From positions 125,097 through 189,096 of the forward strand of contig NZ_RCZM01000001.1 of NCBI RefSeq assembly GCF_006438965.1: a stretch of DNA of 64,000 nucleotides. Direction: 5' to 3'. The position numbers were made by a program, and so were the translations under genes. Below the pieces are notes generated by a model. That model saw only the letters and a program-made list of their open reading frames with translations, had not been told where the DNA came from and did not search any database. Each line of letters starts with the position of its first letter. Within the stretch, counting starts at the first letter, position 1. Below are positions 1 through 8,402 of the stretch, piece by piece. The DNA comes from Pedococcus bigeumensis. Its GTDB lineage: Bacteria; Actinomycetota; Actinomycetes; Actinomycetales; Dermatophilaceae.

Positions 1-2
1 GC

Positions 3-203
3 GAGATCCCCGAGGACCGGCTCGGCGTCCGGCAGTCCATCCTCGGAAGGATGGAGCGGCACGGTGGCACCGCGAAGGTGCGCCGGCTCGAGCAGGGCAC
101 CGAGGTCAGCCTCGGCCTGCCGCCAGTGCTCCGTCCCCCACAGCCCGATCCCCACCCAGAGAATCCGCAGCCCGTCTCGAAGGAGACCCGTGAACACGCC
201 TGA
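3..203 (+). CDS. C-terminal end of a sensor histidine kinase (partial)
   Basis: The window opens inside a gene whose frame begins at base 3 and stops at TGA 201-203, leaving 66 residues. The readable part (DRLGVRQSILGRMERHGG, then GTEVSLGLP) matches the end of a HATPase_c domain in NarL/DesK-type kinases, where a G-rich stretch is followed by GTEV and a final beta strand. The last 26 residues are Pro-rich and look like a tail. The gene overlaps the following response regulator by 14 nt, so the two are probably translationally coupled as a two-component pair. Most of the protein, including any sensor and His box, lies outside the window. The kinase call rests on this short fragment plus the neighbour. 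Confidence 0.75.
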   Translation, partial: EIPEDRLGVRQSILGRMERHGGTAKVRRLEQGTEVSLGLPPVLRPPQPDPHPENPQPVSKETREHA

Positions 204-870
204 GAAGAAGCCGGTCGAGGTCGTCCTCGTCGACGACCACCGCATGTTCCGCTCGGGGGTCCGGGCCGAGCTCGGCACCACGGTGTCGATCGTGGGTGAG
301 GCGCCAGACGTGGACACAGCCATCGCGGTGATCCGCCAGACCAAGCCCCCGGTCGTGCTGCTCGACGTGCACCTCCCGGGCGGCAACGGCAACGGCGGCA
401 TCGACGTGTTGCACGGCTGCAAGGGTCTCGAGACAGCGGACGGCCAGCCGGTGCGTTTCCTCGCGCTGTCGGTGTCCGACGCGGCCGAGGACGTGATCGC
501 GGTGATCCGCGCCGGAGCACGCGGCTACGTGACCAAGACGATCAGTGCCAACGACCTGACCCGCGCGATCCAGCGGGTGGCCGACGGCGACGCGGTGTTC
601 TCACCGCGGCTGGCCGGCTTCGTCCTGGACGCGTTCGGCGCCGCGGCAGGTGAGGTCGCCCAGGTCGACGAGGAGCTCGACCGGCTGTCGGCCCGCGAGC
701 GCGAGGTGATGCGGCTGATCGCCCGCGGCTACCAGTACAAAGAGGTCGCCAAGGAGCTGTTCATCTCGGTGAAGACCGTTGAGACGCATGTGTCCTCGGT
801 GCTCCGCAAGCTCCAGCTGTCGTCCCGCCACGAGCTCACCGCTTGGGCGATGGGTCGCCGCCTCCTCTGA
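190..870 (+). CDS. NarL/LuxR-family response regulator
   Basis: Two-component response regulator of 226 residues. The receiver domain (about 9-130) has the acidic pair D15-D16, phosphoacceptor D59 in VVLLDVHLPGG, and the conserved Lys in YVTKTIS. The C-terminal LuxR helix-turn-helix (about 160-226) has LSAREREVMRLIARGY and SVKTVETHVSSVLRKL. I chose the GTG at 190 because AGGAG lies 5 nt upstream and the protein then begins just before the first receiver strand; a reading from base 64 would add an unrelated Arg-rich segment. It overlaps the kinase end upstream, so it probably responds to that kinase and binds DNA as a dimer. Targets are not evident from the sequence. Confidence 0.9.
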   Translation: MNTPEKKPVEVVLVDDHRMFRSGVRAELGTTVSIVGEAPDVDTAIAVIRQTKPPVVLLDVHLPGGNGNGGIDVLHGCKGLETADGQPVRFLALSVSDAAEDVIAVIRAGARGYVTKTISANDLTRAIQRVADGDAVFSPRLAGFVLDAFGAAAGEVAQVDEELDRLSAREREVMRLIARGYQYKEVAKELFISVKTVETHVSSVLRKLQLSSRHELTAWAMGRRLL

Positions 871-887
871 TCCCCTGCTCGGTGGCC

Positions 888-935
888 GAGTTTGAAGGAT
901 CGTCCGGGTCAGGATCCGCACGATCCTTCAAACTC
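888..935. repeat. Palindromic element, GAGTTTGAAGGATC family, copy 1
   Basis: A perfect 16-bp inverted repeat, left arm gagtttgaaggatcgt (888-903) and right arm 920-935, around a 16-nt loop. It starts 17 nt after the response regulator stop and probably works as its terminator, although no T-run follows. The arm sequence recurs at 26194-26247 and, decayed, at 51624-51669, so it is a dispersed element and not only a local hairpin. Confidence 0.85.
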
Positions 936-954
936 GCGCACATCTGCTCGGCAC

Positions 955-960
955 TAGGGT
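955..960 (+). promoter_or_regulatory. Putative -10 hexamer of a leaderless promoter
   Basis: TAGGGT ends 6 nt before the ATG at 967, and no Shine-Dalgarno is present. A transcript started from it would begin at or next to the start codon. The same arrangement precedes 13576, 14847, 22873 and 29808. Confidence 0.45.
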
Positions 961-966
961 GGCCTC

Positions 967-1329
967 ATGGCGTTCGTCTACGACCTCGTGGTCGTCCTTC
1001 ACCTGCTCGGCATGGCCGCCCTCGTGGGCGGGTGGGCGGCGTTTGCCCGCAAGGGCCTGGACACCACCGAGCTGATGTCTCTCGGCGCTCGCGCCCAGGT
1101 GGTCACCGGGCTGGTCCTCGTGGCTCTGGCCGAAGGTGTCTCGTCCTTGGACAAGGACCTCAACCACCCGAAGATCGGGGTCAAGCTGGTCGTCGCCATT
1201 GCGGCTGCTGCATGCATCGAGATCGCTCGAGCGCGCGCCAAGCGTGGCGCGCCGCTCAACCGGGGCCTCGTGATGGCGTCTGGTGGCCTGGGCGTGCTCA
1301 ACGTCGCGGTCGCGGCCCTCTGGAACTGA
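967..1329 (+). CDS. Small integral membrane protein, function unknown
   Basis: A 120-residue protein with about four hydrophobic segments (roughly 4-25, 42-60, 72-88, 98-118) joined by short charged loops, one of them LDKDLNHPKIGVKL. No signal peptide cleavage site or catalytic motif is visible. It resembles small four-helix membrane proteins common in actinobacteria, but I cannot name a family. It stands alone: a palindromic element lies upstream and the DinB-type gene is convergent 10 bp downstream. The TAGGGT hexamer just upstream suggests leaderless expression. An overlapping longer antisense frame is an artefact of high GC. Confidence 0.7.
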   Translation: MAFVYDLVVVLHLLGMAALVGGWAAFARKGLDTTELMSLGARAQVVTGLVLVALAEGVSSLDKDLNHPKIGVKLVVAIAAAACIEIARARAKRGAPLNRGLVMASGGLGVLNVAVAALWN

Positions 1330-1339
1330 CTGCCACGCG

Positions 1340-2485
1340 TCACCCGTCCGGGGTTGCCTGCTCGCTCGCGCCGCCGGTGCCGGCCGCCCGGGCGCTCGGA
1401 CCACCGCGTCCGGTGGTCCGCGGGTCGATGTACCCGCCCTCGGGCGGCACCATCTCCGCGCGTACGCCGAGCAGCCGGATGGGCCGGTCGTCGTCCAGCG
1501 CGGCGAGCAGGTCGAGCGCGGTCTGCGCGATGACCTCGGGGTCGAGCGTCGGCTCGCCCAGCTTGCGCACCCGGGTGGTCGTGAAGAACGGCGCGAACCG
1601 GACCTTGAGGAAGACCCGCTGGCAGGCGCGGTCCTCACGCCGGATGTCCTCGACGACCTGCTCGGCCAGGGTGTGGATGGCTGTGGCGATCTCGGACGGC
1701 TCCACGAGGTTGGTCTGGTAGGTCACCTCGCGGCCGTGGGCTCGGGCGACCCACGGGGTGTCGTCGACCGTCGCCGAGCTCACGCCCCTGCCGAGGCGGC
1801 CGTAGTGCGGTCCCATGGTCGGGCCGAACTCGGCCACCAGGGTCGCCTCGTCGGCATCGGCCAGGTCGCGCACCGTCTGGTAGCCGTGGGAGGCCAGCCG
1901 CTGCGAGATCTTCGAGCCCACCCCCCACAACGCGATGGTCGGCCGGTCGCCCATCACCTCGAACCAGTTGTCGCGGGTCAGCTCGAATACACCTCGGGGC
2001 TTGCCGAAATCGGTGGCGATCTTGGCCCGCACCTTGGTGTCGCCCACCCCGACCGAGCAGTGCAGGTCGGTGGCCTCGAGGACGGCGGCGCGGATCGACT
2101 GCGCGTAGCCCAGCGGGTCTTCGGTCGTCACACCCACGAAGGCCTCGTCCCAGCCCAGCACCTCGACGACCGCACCCGGCATACCTCGAAGCACCTCCAT
2201 GACCCGCGCCGAGGCCTCCTCGTAGACGGGGAAGTCGACCGGCAGCAGCACCGCCTCCGGGCACTTGCGCACGGCCACCTTGAGCGGCATCCCGGAACGG
2301 ACGCCGAACTCCCGCGCCTCGTAGGAGGCCGTCGAAACCACAGCCCGCTCGGTGGGGTCGCCGCGGCCTCCGACGATCAGTGGCACGCCCGCGAGCTCGG
2401 GGTGCCGCAGGATCTCGACTGCAGCGAGGAACTGGTCGAGGTCGACGTGCAGCACCCATGGCACGGCTGCGGCGGCTGGAGCCAT
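1340..2485 (-). CDS. dinB2: Y-family DNA polymerase, DinB2-like, with Leu steric gate
   Basis: Translesion polymerase of the DinB (Pol IV) family, 381 residues. The palm carboxylates are visible in HVDLDQFLAAVE and GWDEAFVGV, the fingers in VVSTASYEAREFGVRSGMP, and helix-hairpin-helix and little-finger regions follow. The residue aligned with the aromatic steric gate of E. coli DinB (second F of DCFFAAVE) is Leu, as in mycobacterial DinB2, which is known to accept ribonucleotides. No C-terminal clamp-binding QxSLF-type motif is seen; the tail is a Gly/Ala/Thr-rich extension. The second in-frame ATG (2485) is chosen because GCAGGA lies at a good distance from it, whereas the first (2494) abuts the same AGG. 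It lies 31 bp downstream of qor on the same strand. Confidence 0.88.
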   Translation of the reverse strand: MAPAAAAVPWVLHVDLDQFLAAVEILRHPELAGVPLIVGGRGDPTERAVVSTASYEAREFGVRSGMPLKVAVRKCPEAVLLPVDFPVYEEASARVMEVLRGMPGAVVEVLGWDEAFVGVTTEDPLGYAQSIRAAVLEATDLHCSVGVGDTKVRAKIATDFGKPRGVFELTRDNWFEVMGDRPTIALWGVGSKISQRLASHGYQTVRDLADADEATLVAEFGPTMGPHYGRLGRGVSSATVDDTPWVARAHGREVTYQTNLVEPSEIATAIHTLAEQVVEDIRREDRACQRVFLKVRFAPFFTTTRVRKLGEPTLDPEVIAQTALDLLAALDDDRPIRLLGVRAEMVPPEGGYIDPRTTGRGGPSARAAGTGGASEQATPDG

Positions 2486-2516
2486 GGGGTTCATCCTGCC
2501 GGGTGCCGGTGTCAGC

Positions 2517-3509
2517 TCAGGGGATCAGCAGCAGCTTGCCGGTCGTCCGGCGCGCCTCGAGGTCGTCGTAGGCCGTCGCCGCCTCGGTGAGCGGGTAGCG
2601 CCCGCCGATCTCGACCGCCAGCCGTCCGGCCGCGATGTCGCCCAGCACCGAGCCACCCCGCTCCAGCAGCTCCTCGCGGGTCGCGGTGTAGCTGCCGAGC
2701 GTCGGGCGCGTGAGGAAGAGCGAGCCGCTCGCGTTGAGCCGCTGGATGTCGAACGGTGGCACCTGGCCGCTCGCGCCACCGAAGAGCACCATCAGACCGC
2801 GAGGCCGCAGGGACGCCAGTGAGGCGTCGAAGGTTGCCTTGCCGACACCGTCGTAGGCGACGTCAACTCCGTTGCCACCATTGGCCGCCCGTACCTCTGC
2901 TGCGAGGTCGGCGGAGTCCCGGTAGTTGATCACGGCATCCGCCCTGAGACCGCGCGCGATCTCCAGCTTGTCCGCCGAACCGGCAGTCGCGACGACCGTG
3001 CCGCCCTTGGCCTTCACCATCTGCACGAGCAGCTGGCCCACCCCGCCGGCAGCCGCGTGCACGAGGGCGACCGTCCCAGGCCGCACGGCATACGTGGAGT
3101 TGACGAGGTAGTGCGCTGTCATGCCCTGGAGCATCGCGGCCGCCGCCACGTCGAGCTCGACCCCGTCGGGGACGGGCACGAGGGTGTCGGCTGCCCGGTT
3201 GACGACGGTGCCGCCCGCGCCGAGTCCGGCACCCCAGGCGACCCGGTCGCCGACCGCGACGTCCTCGACCCCTGCACCGACGGCGGTGACGGTTCCGGAA
3301 CCCTCGGAGCAGGAGACGAACGGCGTCGAGAGGGAATACACGCCCTGCCGCTGGTAGACGTCGATGAAGTTGACGCCGACGGCCGCGACCTCGACCTGGA
3401 CCTCGCCGTCACCCGGTGGCGCCAGATCGACGTCCTGGACCTCGAGGACCGAGGAGTCACCGTTGCGGGGGACGACGAGGGCGCGGGCGGTGGTCATGTC
3501 AGAGGCCAT
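2517..3509 (-). CDS. qor: Zinc-independent quinone oxidoreductase (MDR superfamily)
   Basis: NADPH-dependent quinone reductase-like enzyme of 330 residues. The N-terminal GroES-like fold carries AVGVNFIDVYQRQGVY, typical of QOR and lacking the catalytic and structural zinc ligands. The Rossmann domain has HAAAGGVGQLLVQMVKAKG, the AxxGGVG variant of the nucleotide-binding loop. It probably reduces quinones or enones in the cytosol. The start may be the first ATG (3509, GGAGG abutting) or the fifth codon (3497), and the sequence does not decide. It is the first gene of a likely two-gene unit with the DinB-type polymerase, which would be an oxidative or DNA damage pairing by inference only. Confidence 0.85.
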   Translation of the reverse strand: MASDMTTARALVVPRNGDSSVLEVQDVDLAPPGDGEVQVEVAAVGVNFIDVYQRQGVYSLSTPFVSCSEGSGTVTAVGAGVEDVAVGDRVAWGAGLGAGGTVVNRAADTLVPVPDGVELDVAAAAMLQGMTAHYLVNSTYAVRPGTVALVHAAAGGVGQLLVQMVKAKGGTVVATAGSADKLEIARGLRADAVINYRDSADLAAEVRAANGGNGVDVAYDGVGKATFDASLASLRPRGLMVLFGGASGQVPPFDIQRLNASGSLFLTRPTLGSYTATREELLERGGSVLGDIAAGRLAVEIGGRYPLTEAATAYDDLEARRTTGKLLLIP

Positions 3510-3531
3510 CCTCCGACCCTAGGCGAGGACC

Positions 3532-4713
3532 CTAGGAGAGGGCCTTCTGGTAGGCGGCCAAGGCCTTGAGCGGCGGCTTCACCGCGTAGGCCTGGGCCAG
3601 CTGAGCCGAGTCCACGAACCACAGGTGGGTCATCGCCCCGGACGTGCGCAGGGTCGTGCCCGCGGCGCACTTGCCGTCGACCGGCTTGAGCTTCTTCACG
3701 CCGCCGCCGGTGCAGGCCTCGTGGGTGTGCCAGCGGATGTAGGGCTGGTAGCTCGTCGGCGGGGCCTTCTTCTCGGCGGTGAACATCACCCCGACGAGGG
3801 TGAACTTCCCGTCTGCCGAGCGGCGGTAGATCAGCGTCTCCGGCGCGTTCGGGTCGAGGATCTTGCCGTCCGTGCGGTTGGCCTTGTTGGGCACGTGCAC
3901 GGCACCCTTGTCACCGGTCTTCTTGCCCGCCGCTGCGAGCAGCTTCTGCCTGCGGTCCCAGGCGGCCTGCACGTCGAACCCCGCCTTGGTCGCGGCGGCC
4001 GGGTCCCGATAGGCCGTGGTCGCCGCGATGGTCCTCGCGAGGAGGTCCTTCGCGGCGGCCGTCTGTTCCGGCGTGGCCGAGGCCGTGTCGGGGAGGTTCG
4101 GCACGTCGGAGTGGTCGTGCGCCGCGGCGTCGTGCGCCGTGCCCTCGTCGCCGTCGCCGTCGCCGGCGGCGTCCGCGTCATCGGAGTGGGCGTGCGCCGA
4201 CGTCCCCGCCACGTCGGTTGCGCCGTGGTCGTGACCGGGTGCCGCGATCGCTGCGCCACTGGCGATCAACGTCAGGGCGGCGACGGCACCGGTGAGCGCA
4301 GCCGCGCGACGCGGCGTCGACGACACCTTGAGGCGGGCCGGAGCCCAGGCGGTGGCGGCGACGGCTGCGAGCCCCGCGCTGAGCACTTCCAGCGCCATGC
4401 AGACGGTGTCGGCGACGCCCACCGGCTCGGCGACGCCGGCTTCCGGTCCGAACGGCAGGCCGCTGGTGCGCGACACCGCCCAGACCAGCGCCAGCGCCAC
4501 CGAGCCCCCGGCCCCCGCCAGGAGGGCGCGTCGCGACGACGGTCGCGACCAGCACCAGAGGGCCCACCCGAGCTGGGCGGCCGCGGAGACGAGGAAGAAC
4601 AGGCCCGCGGCCCACCACTCCCGGAAGTGGTCGGCGCTGACCCCGACGTGGATGAGAGCGGCACCGACGGTGAGCAGCGCCGCACAACGGATGAGGAGGG
4701 TTCGTGTGTCCAT
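3532..4713 (-). CDS. Membrane protein with His-rich linker and conserved extracytoplasmic domain
   Basis: A 393-residue protein I do not recognise by name. Residues 1-155 hold four to five hydrophobic segments. Residues 160-201 form a His/Asp-rich linker (HDH, HAH, HDHSD) that looks metal-binding. Residues about 212-393 form a soluble domain with LIYRRSADGKFTLVGVMF and RWHTHEACTGGG, probably outside the membrane. The ATG at 4713 gives an N-terminus entering a membrane segment directly; upstream codons in frame are Arg-rich and not credible. It is divergent from an OmpR-type two-component pair with 144 bp between them holding a tandem direct repeat, so it may be a target of that regulator. Metal handling (copper, zinc or nickel) is a guess from the His content. 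Confidence 0.75.
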   Translation of the reverse strand: MDTRTLLIRCAALLTVGAALIHVGVSADHFREWWAAGLFFLVSAAAQLGWALWCWSRPSSRRALLAGAGGSVALALVWAVSRTSGLPFGPEAGVAEPVGVADTVCMALEVLSAGLAAVAATAWAPARLKVSSTPRRAAALTGAVAALTLIASGAAIAAPGHDHGATDVAGTSAHAHSDDADAAGDGDGDEGTAHDAAAHDHSDVPNLPDTASATPEQTAAAKDLLARTIAATTAYRDPAAATKAGFDVQAAWDRRQKLLAAAGKKTGDKGAVHVPNKANRTDGKILDPNAPETLIYRRSADGKFTLVGVMFTAEKKAPPTSYQPYIRWHTHEACTGGGVKKLKPVDGKCAAGTTLRTSGAMTHLWFVDSAQLAQAYAVKPPLKALAAYQKALS

Positions 4714-4756
4714 CTGCCGACCATGGCCCAGCGATGTGTGGGCGACGTGATCGCAG

Positions 4757-4775
4757 TGTTCGGGGAATGTTCGGG
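4757..4775. promoter_or_regulatory. Tandem direct repeat TGTTCGGG, 11-bp period
   Basis: TGTTCGGG occurs at 4757-4764 and again at 4768-4775, start to start 11 bp, about one helical turn. OmpR/PhoB-type regulators bind such tandem repeats. It lies in the 144-bp divergent spacer between the His-rich membrane gene and the response regulator gene, so it is a good candidate for autoregulation and co-regulation. Confidence 0.5.
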
Positions 4776-4857
4776 TTCGGCCACGTCCGAGCACCGATTC
4801 CCCCGTATGCCGCGGGGCCGCTTGCCGTCGCACCCTCGGTTCCGCGACGGTTGCGCC

Positions 4858-5610
4858 ATGACCACCACCTCGGGGCCGGACCCGAGCCAGCCGTCCGGCG
4901 CTGCGGGCGCGTCCCCGAACCCGATGTCGCGCGTGCTGCTCGTCGAGGACGAGCCCGCGCTGGCCGAGCTGGCCCGGCTCTACCTGGAGCGCGACGGCCA
5001 CCGGGTCGATGTGGTCGGTGACTCCGATGCGGCGCTCGCCGCGCTCGCCCCCCGCAACCACGACCTGGTGCTGCTCGACATCGGTCTGCCCGGCAGCGTC
5101 GACGGGATCGAGGTCTGCCGCCGGATGCGGGCGGGTGACGACTGGACGCCGGTTATCTTCGTGACCGCCCGCGACGACGAGGTCGACCGCATCATCGGGC
5201 TCGAGCTCGGCGCGGACGACTACGTGACCAAGCCCTACTCGCCCCGCGAGCTCGCCTCCAGGGTGCGGGCCCTGCTCCGCCGTCAGCTCCGCGCAGCCCA
5301 GTCTGCGGGGGAGCAGCCGCGGTCCCTGTCGGTCGGCGCACTGGTCCTCGAGATGGACACCCGGCGCGGCCGTCTCCACGATCGGCCGTTGCCTTTGACG
5401 ACAACGGAGTTCGACCTGCTTGCCCACCTCATGGCCCGGCCCGGTCGCGTCTACACACGCGGTGAGTTGTTGACGGCGGTGTGGGACTACCCGGCCGACG
5501 ACCCGACGCGCACCGTCGACGTGCACATCGCCCAGCTGCGGGCCAAGCTCGGTGACGACAGCCCGATCCGCACCGTCCGTGGGGTCGGCTACAGCGTCGA
5601 GCGATCATGA
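4858..5610 (+). CDS. OmpR/PhoB-family response regulator
   Basis: A 250-residue response regulator. After a Pro/Ser-rich start of about 22 residues, the receiver begins MSRVLLVEDEPALAELARLY. The phosphoacceptor Asp is in LVLLDIGLPG and the switch Lys in YVTKPYSPREL. The C-terminal winged helix has LTTTEFDLLAHLMARPGRV and the terminal RTVRGVGYSVER. The annotated ATG may be replaced by the in-frame ATG at 4924, which starts directly at the receiver and would give 228 residues; neither has a strong ribosome site. The stop overlaps the histidine kinase start by 4 nt (ATGA), so the two are coupled. Likely target: the divergent His-rich membrane gene. Confidence 0.92.
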   Translation: MTTTSGPDPSQPSGAAGASPNPMSRVLLVEDEPALAELARLYLERDGHRVDVVGDSDAALAALAPRNHDLVLLDIGLPGSVDGIEVCRRMRAGDDWTPVIFVTARDDEVDRIIGLELGADDYVTKPYSPRELASRVRALLRRQLRAAQSAGEQPRSLSVGALVLEMDTRRGRLHDRPLPLTTTEFDLLAHLMARPGRVYTRGELLTAVWDYPADDPTRTVDVHIAQLRAKLGDDSPIRTVRGVGYSVERS

Positions 5611-6977
5611 GCGTCGGAGGCCCAGTCGGCCGCGGTTCGCTGGAGCGACGGACTGCGGCCCTGATGGCAGCGGTCGTGACCATCGCGGTGGTCGTCGCCG
5701 GCCTGGTCTCCGTCGGACTGGTGCGCGGCGCGGCCCAGGACGAGGCGCGAAAAGCGTTGCGCAGCAAGGCGGATCTCGTGAGCGCGGTGCTCGAAGCCAG
5801 CCGACCCGTCGACATCACACCCGCGCTGCGGGTGGTCCGCCAGCAGGACACCCCGGTTGCCTGGGAGGGACCCGGCGGCCGGTTGGCCGGGGACGCGCTG
5901 GCCCGCACGGCATACACGCAGCTGCCCCAGGTGCAGCGGACCGTGAGCGGCTCCCACACCCTGCGCATCGACGGCCGGTCGGTGCTCGTCGAGGTGCGCC
6001 CGCTCTCCAACGGCGCGACCGTCGTGTTCGCGGAGCGGACGAGCCTGGCCGCCGGGCAGAGCCTGAGGTTCCTCAACCGGGTGCTGCTCGCCCTGGTGAT
6101 CGGGCTGGTCCTCGCGGTGCTGGCGTCGGTGCTCTTCGCGCGTCGGTTGGCCGCACCGCTGCGCAGCACCGCGGCTGCCGCACACCGCATGGCATCGGGT
6201 GAGCGATCGGTCCGGGTGGTGCCTGCGGGCCCGGCCGAGGTGGCCGAGACGGGGGAGTCGCTCAACGCGCTCGCCGAGGCCCTCGAACACAGTGAACGAC
6301 GGCAGCGCGAGTTCCTGCTGTCGGTGTCGCACGAGCTGCGGACGCCGCTCGGAGCCGTCAAGGGGTTCGCCGAGGGGCTGCAGGACGGCGTCATCACCGG
6401 CGACGCGGTGCCGGGCGCGGGACGCACCATCGTGGCCGAGTCGGCTCGGCTGGAGCGCCTGGTCGCCGACCTGCTCGACCTCGCCAGGCTGGGCGCTGAC
6501 GACTTCCGGTTCGACACCGTGGCGCTCGACCTGCGTGACGTCGTCGACCAGGCCGCCGAGGTGTGGGGTGAGCGATGTCGCCGTGAGGGCGTGCGGTTCG
6601 CGGTCGAACGCCCCCCGGCGGCCGTTCTCGTCCGCACCGACCCGGTGCGGGTGCGCCAGGTGATCGACGGCCTCGCCGAGAACGCGCTTCGAGTGACCGA
6701 GGCCGGTGCGCCGCTGGTCCTGGCCCTTCGAGCGGACAGCAGCCACGCCGTGCTTGAGGTGCGCGACGGAGGTCCGGGCCTGACCACCGACGACATGGCC
6801 GTGGCGTTCGAGCGGTCCGAGCTCTACCAGCGCTACCGCGGGATACGGCGGGTCGGCACCGGCCTCGGGCTGGCCCTCGTCAAGGCGCTCGTCGACGGGC
6901 TCGGTGGCAGCGTCTCTGTGCAGCCGGCGCCGGCCGAGGGCGGCACCTGCTTCCGGGTCGAGCTGCCGCTCACGTGA
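5607..6977 (+). CDS. Sensor histidine kinase with HAMP domain
   Basis: Membrane-bound kinase of 456 residues, partner of the preceding regulator. A first transmembrane helix lies at about 18-42, an extracytoplasmic sensor region of about 110 residues follows, and a second helix lies at about 155-178. Then come a HAMP linker (RRLAAPLRSTAAAAHRMASG), the HisKA box SVSHELRTPLGAVKGF with phosphoacceptor His at about residue 242, the N box (AENALR), G1 (DGGPGL), and G2 (GTGLGLALVKAL). The sensor region has no recognisable ligand domain. The ATG is within the stop of the regulator gene. It ends 20 bp before a convergent acetyltransferase gene. Confidence 0.92.
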   Translation: MSVGGPVGRGSLERRTAALMAAVVTIAVVVAGLVSVGLVRGAAQDEARKALRSKADLVSAVLEASRPVDITPALRVVRQQDTPVAWEGPGGRLAGDALARTAYTQLPQVQRTVSGSHTLRIDGRSVLVEVRPLSNGATVVFAERTSLAAGQSLRFLNRVLLALVIGLVLAVLASVLFARRLAAPLRSTAAAAHRMASGERSVRVVPAGPAEVAETGESLNALAEALEHSERRQREFLLSVSHELRTPLGAVKGFAEGLQDGVITGDAVPGAGRTIVAESARLERLVADLLDLARLGADDFRFDTVALDLRDVVDQAAEVWGERCRREGVRFAVERPPAAVLVRTDPVRVRQVIDGLAENALRVTEAGAPLVLALRADSSHAVLEVRDGGPGLTTDDMAVAFERSELYQRYRGIRRVGTGLGLALVKALVDGLGGSVSVQPAPAEGGTCFRVELPLT

Positions 6978-6996
6978 GTCGGCGCCCGCTGGCTGT

Positions 6997-7566
6997 TCAG
7001 GCTCCGGTGGTGATCCAGTAGCGCCGCTTGCCGCCCAGCTCGCCCTCGAGCTCACCGCCGTTCGCCTCGATGGTCCGCGCGGACGCGACGTTGTCGAGGT
7101 CGCAGGTCACCAGCAGCCTGGGTATGCCGCGTGCAGCCGCCAGGGGCACCACCTGCCGCAGCGCGTCGCTGGCGAACCCGCGGCGCCGGGCGCGGGGCCG
7201 CACCGAGTAGCCCACGTGCCCACCGACCGTGGCGAGCATCGGGTGGTCGATGTGGTGCCGAAGCGAGATCGAGCCGACGAACTCGTCAACCCGGTCGGGG
7301 TCCTCCAGCCACCAGTAGGTGGCCGTGGTCCACCCTGGAGGCCTGGGGTTTCCCACCTCCGCGTCGCCGACGCGGTTGGCGACGAACCGGTCGAACTCGG
7401 CGCTGTCCTCCAGGCCTTCGCGGGTGAAGACCAGGCCGGGGAAGTCACCCTCAGCCGGCCAGTTGAGCACCCCGTCGTGGGCCGGCTCCCCGTTGGCCCG
7501 GAACTCGTCCACTGCGGCGAGGAAGGTCCAGTGGAACCGGGCGTGTGGCGTGGCGAGCAGCACCAT
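6997..7566 (-). CDS. GNAT-family N-acetyltransferase (paralogue A)
   Basis: A 189-residue acetyltransferase. The GNAT fold is shown by VGSISLRHHI, then the acetyl-CoA-binding segment GYSVRPRARRRGFASDALR (R/Q-x-x-G-x-G/A type), then LVTCDLDNVASARTIEANGGEL, which in the family precedes the last strands. The substrate is unknown. It is clearly homologous along its whole length to the gene two positions upstream (8399-8959): both share DEF near residue 20, an FTRxGL segment, EFxRFVAxRV, and the C-terminal RRYWI. Its ATG shares one base with the stop of the uracil-DNA glycosylase gene (TGATG), so it is translated as part of a coupled three-gene operon. Confidence 0.85.
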   Translation of the reverse strand: MVLLATPHARFHWTFLAAVDEFRANGEPAHDGVLNWPAEGDFPGLVFTREGLEDSAEFDRFVANRVGDAEVGNPRPPGWTTATYWWLEDPDRVDEFVGSISLRHHIDHPMLATVGGHVGYSVRPRARRRGFASDALRQVVPLAAARGIPRLLVTCDLDNVASARTIEANGGELEGELGGKRRYWITTGA

Positions 7567-8402
7567 CACGGCGCCAGTCGTAGTCGGGCGATCGCGGCGT
7601 CGAGCATCGCCTCGGTGAGCTTGCCGGTGAAGGTGTTCTGCTGGCTCACGTGGTAGCTCCCGACCAGCCGGACGGCGCGTCCGCCCGCCGTGGTTAGGAT
7701 CGCCTCCGCCGCGTGCCCGAACCGGGGTTTGGGCCGGGGCACCTCCCAGCCCAGCCGCCGCGCGCTGCCGAGCGTCGCGTCCCAGGCGATCGACCCCAGG
7801 GCGAGCATCGACCGCAACCCTGGCGCGGCGAGCTCGAGGTCGCGGTCCAACCAGTGCGCGCACGCCACCTTCTCCACAGTGGTCGGCTTGTTGGCCGGCG
7901 GCGCGCACCGCACCGCCGCGATGATCCGTATGCCGTGCAGCAGCAGCCCGTCGCCGCTCGCCCAGGACTGTGGCTGGCTGGCGTACCCGGCGCGGTGCAA
8001 CGCGGCATACAGCCAGTCGCCGGACCGGTCGCCGGTGAACATGCGCCCCGTGCGGTTGGTGCCGTTTGCGGCGGGCGCGAGACCCACGACGAGCACCTCT
8101 GCCTGGGGTTCGCCAAAGCCGGGTCCGGGTCTGCCCCAGTAGGGCTGGTCGGCGAAGGACGCCCGACGGCCCTGTGTCGCAACGGTTTCGCGCCACTCGA
8201 CCAGTCGCGGACAGGCGCGGCAGACCGAGATCCGGGCGTCGAGCTCGGCGACGTCGGGGGAGGTGCAGGCGAGGGCGTCGGTCTGCGAGGCGTTGCGGGC
8301 CACGGGCGTCGCGGCCGTCGCCGGGTCGCCCGGCCAACCGCTGCCCGGCGGCACCGGGGACTCGAACAGCTCGCCCGTGACAGGGTGCGGGTCGACGTTC
8401 AC
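7566..8402 (-). CDS. udgB: Uracil-DNA glycosylase, family 5 (UdgB-like)
   Basis: Base excision repair glycosylase of 278 residues. The first active-site motif, [19 protein letters not shown], has the Ala/Asn arrangement of family 5 UDGs rather than the GQDPYH of UNG. The C-terminal motif [14 protein letters not shown] supplies the His. An N-terminal Cys cluster (C-x2-C in SVCRACPRL, with upstream Cys) fits the iron-sulfur site of families 4/5. It would remove uracil, and in this family also hypoxanthine or other deaminated bases, from DNA. The GTG start at 8402 overlaps the stop of the upstream acetyltransferase by 4 nt (GTGA). Being sandwiched between two paralogous acetyltransferases is unusual. 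Confidence 0.88.
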   Translation of the reverse strand: MNVDPHPVTGELFESPVPPGSGWPGDPATAATPVARNASQTDALACTSPDVAELDARISVCRACPRLVEWRETVATQGRRASFADQPYWGRPGPGFGEPQAEVLVVGLAPAANGTNRTGRMFTGDRSGDWLYAALHRAGYASQPQSWASGDGLLLHGIRIIAAVRCAPPANKPTTVEKVACAHWLDRDLELAAPGLRSMLALGSIAWDATLGSARRLGWEVPRPKPRFGHAAEAILTTAGGRAVRLVGSYHVSQQNTFTGKLTEAMLDAAIARLRLAP

